A stretch of 7,708 bases of DNA from Mariprofundaceae bacterium (GTDB lineage: Bacteria > Pseudomonadota > Zetaproteobacteria > Mariprofundales > Mariprofundaceae). Within the stretch, counting starts at the first letter, position 1. The number at the start of each line of letters is the position of its first letter. The stretch is taken from positions 1 to 7,708 of the forward strand of contig JAUZQU010000044.1 in assembly GCA_030950835.1 (NCBI GenBank). The letters are read 5' to 3'. The notes under the pieces are model-generated. The model did no database searches and was not told where the DNA came from. It was given only the letters and a program-made list of their open reading frames with translations. The position numbers were made by a program, and so were the translations under genes. Of the stretch, positions 6,948-7,708 are shown piece by piece.

Positions 6948-7708
6948 ATGACAAAACCGCAATTGGATGATGCTTTACAGAGCTTGTTTGCCCAAGGGCG
7001 TGATCCCATGTTTATTACGGATAAACGTGGCAAGTTATCACATGTCAACCCAGCTTTTCTTGATTTATACCAATATGATGAGCCTGCTATTATGGGCAAG
7101 CCCATGCGGATATTGTTGCAGCCTTCTTTACATGATGTGGTGTTTTATAAGTCTGTACTACGTCGCTTGCTGCAACATGGTAGCTGGATTGGGGAACTCA
7201 ATATTGTTACCCGAACGGGCGAAATTATCCCAGTTTGGACGCAAATATTACGTGTGACCGACGGTTTTTCAGCGTTGCAGGTAGATTTGCGCGAGCGCGA
7301 CAAAACAGCGCGTAAATTGGATACACTTTCGCGTTTGCAATCTGTGTCCACCTTGGCAGGTGGCATTGCCCATGAGTTCAACAATATTCTAGGTGGTATG
7401 CAGGGGCATTTATACCTGCTCAAGCGTGCTATCAACCAAGCGCAGAAGAAAGACCATGACCGTCTACTTCGTCTTGATAGCTTGATGCAACGTGCGGCGA
7501 CTTTGGTACAAAACTTACTGAGCTTCTCCAAACAGAAACCCACTACTTCCCGTGATGTTGCTTTATTACCTATGCTTGAAGAAATGATGGTGGTGGCAAA
7601 GCAGACTATTGGTCAACGTATTGAACTTGAACTACATGCAGAGGGTAAAGGTTTAATGGTTGCTGTAGACCCTGTATTATTCAAACATCATCTGCTGGAG
7701 TTGCTTTA
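6948..7708 (+). CDS. PAS-domain sensor histidine kinase, NtrB-like, truncated by the right edge
   Basis: First 253 codons of a two-component sensor kinase. Residues about 10-110 form a PAS domain: DPMFITDKRGKLSHVNPAFL at its start and WIGELNIVTRTGEIIPVW toward its end follow the usual PAS pattern. A HisKA dimerisation domain follows, with the H-box around STLAGGIAHEFNNIL, where H142 is the predicted autophosphorylation site and E143 and N146 are the conserved neighbours. The second helix has the typical LVQNLLSFSKQKP. The visible end (DPVLFKHHLLELL) begins the ATP-binding domain; the N, G1 and G2 boxes are outside the window. No signal peptide or membrane helix precedes the PAS domain, so it is a soluble sensor. 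The HEFNN box places it among NtrB-like kinases. A partner response regulator, often an NtrC-type activator, may lie downstream but is not visible. It starts 24 bases after the phosphohexomutase, probably in the same operon. Confidence 0.9.
   Translation, partial: MTKPQLDDALQSLFAQGRDPMFITDKRGKLSHVNPAFLDLYQYDEPAIMGKPMRILLQPSLHDVVFYKSVLRRLLQHGSWIGELNIVTRTGEIIPVWTQILRVTDGFSALQVDLRERDKTARKLDTLSRLQSVSTLAGGIAHEFNNILGGMQGHLYLLKRAINQAQKKDHDRLLRLDSLMQRAATLVQNLLSFSKQKPTTSRDVALLPMLEEMMVVAKQTIGQRIELELHAEGKGLMVAVDPVLFKHHLLELL

Noticed and set aside
7145..7543. 132-codon minus-strand frame opposite the histidine kinase
   Set aside because: The plus strand encodes clear PAS and HisKA motifs over the same bases. 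The minus frame is Cys/Arg/Ser-rich and unlike any family.

Overview
The window reads as ordinary chromosome from a Gram-negative proteobacterium. The reasons are an LptE-type LPS-assembly lipoprotein, the order leuS-lptE-holA (a familiar gamma/betaproteobacterial arrangement), a bacterial-type leucyl-tRNA synthetase, and base composition that looks roughly balanced and slightly AT-leaning by eye. I cannot name a genus. A gammaproteobacterium or a deeper proteobacterial lineage would both fit.

Layout. Positions 1-1098 lie on the minus strand. They hold an FAD-dependent oxidoreductase of the DAO fold (37-1098) and the first 15 codons of a further gene (1-46) that overlaps its 3' end by 10 bases and leaves the window. 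Positions 1099-1547 have no intact gene. This stretch contains a decayed C-terminal end of a type I restriction endonuclease subunit (HsdR-like, minus strand, broken by an in-frame TAG), a tiny plus-strand reading frame, a terminator-like hairpin and the -10 element of the presumed leuS promoter. From 1548 to the right edge a tight plus-strand operon runs: leuS, lptE, holA, a phosphomannomutase/phosphoglucomutase (algC/manB type), and a cytoplasmic PAS-containing NtrB-like histidine kinase that is cut off by the window end.

How the genes relate. leuS/lptE and holA/phosphohexomutase join through 4-base start/stop overlaps (GTGA and ATGA), lptE/holA are 8 bases apart, and the kinase starts 24 bases after the mutase. 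One transcript therefore probably carries translation (LeuRS), outer-membrane LPS export (LptE), replication-clamp loading (delta) and sugar-phosphate supply for surface polysaccharide (phosphohexomutase), followed by a sensor kinase. In the best-known version of this cluster (E. coli) holA is followed by nadD; here the phosphohexomutase takes that place.

I see no undescribed defence or mobile system. The most noteworthy item is the restriction-gene scar: the oxidoreductase gene begins inside the last codons of the hsdR remnant, so this junction records a past loss or replacement event.
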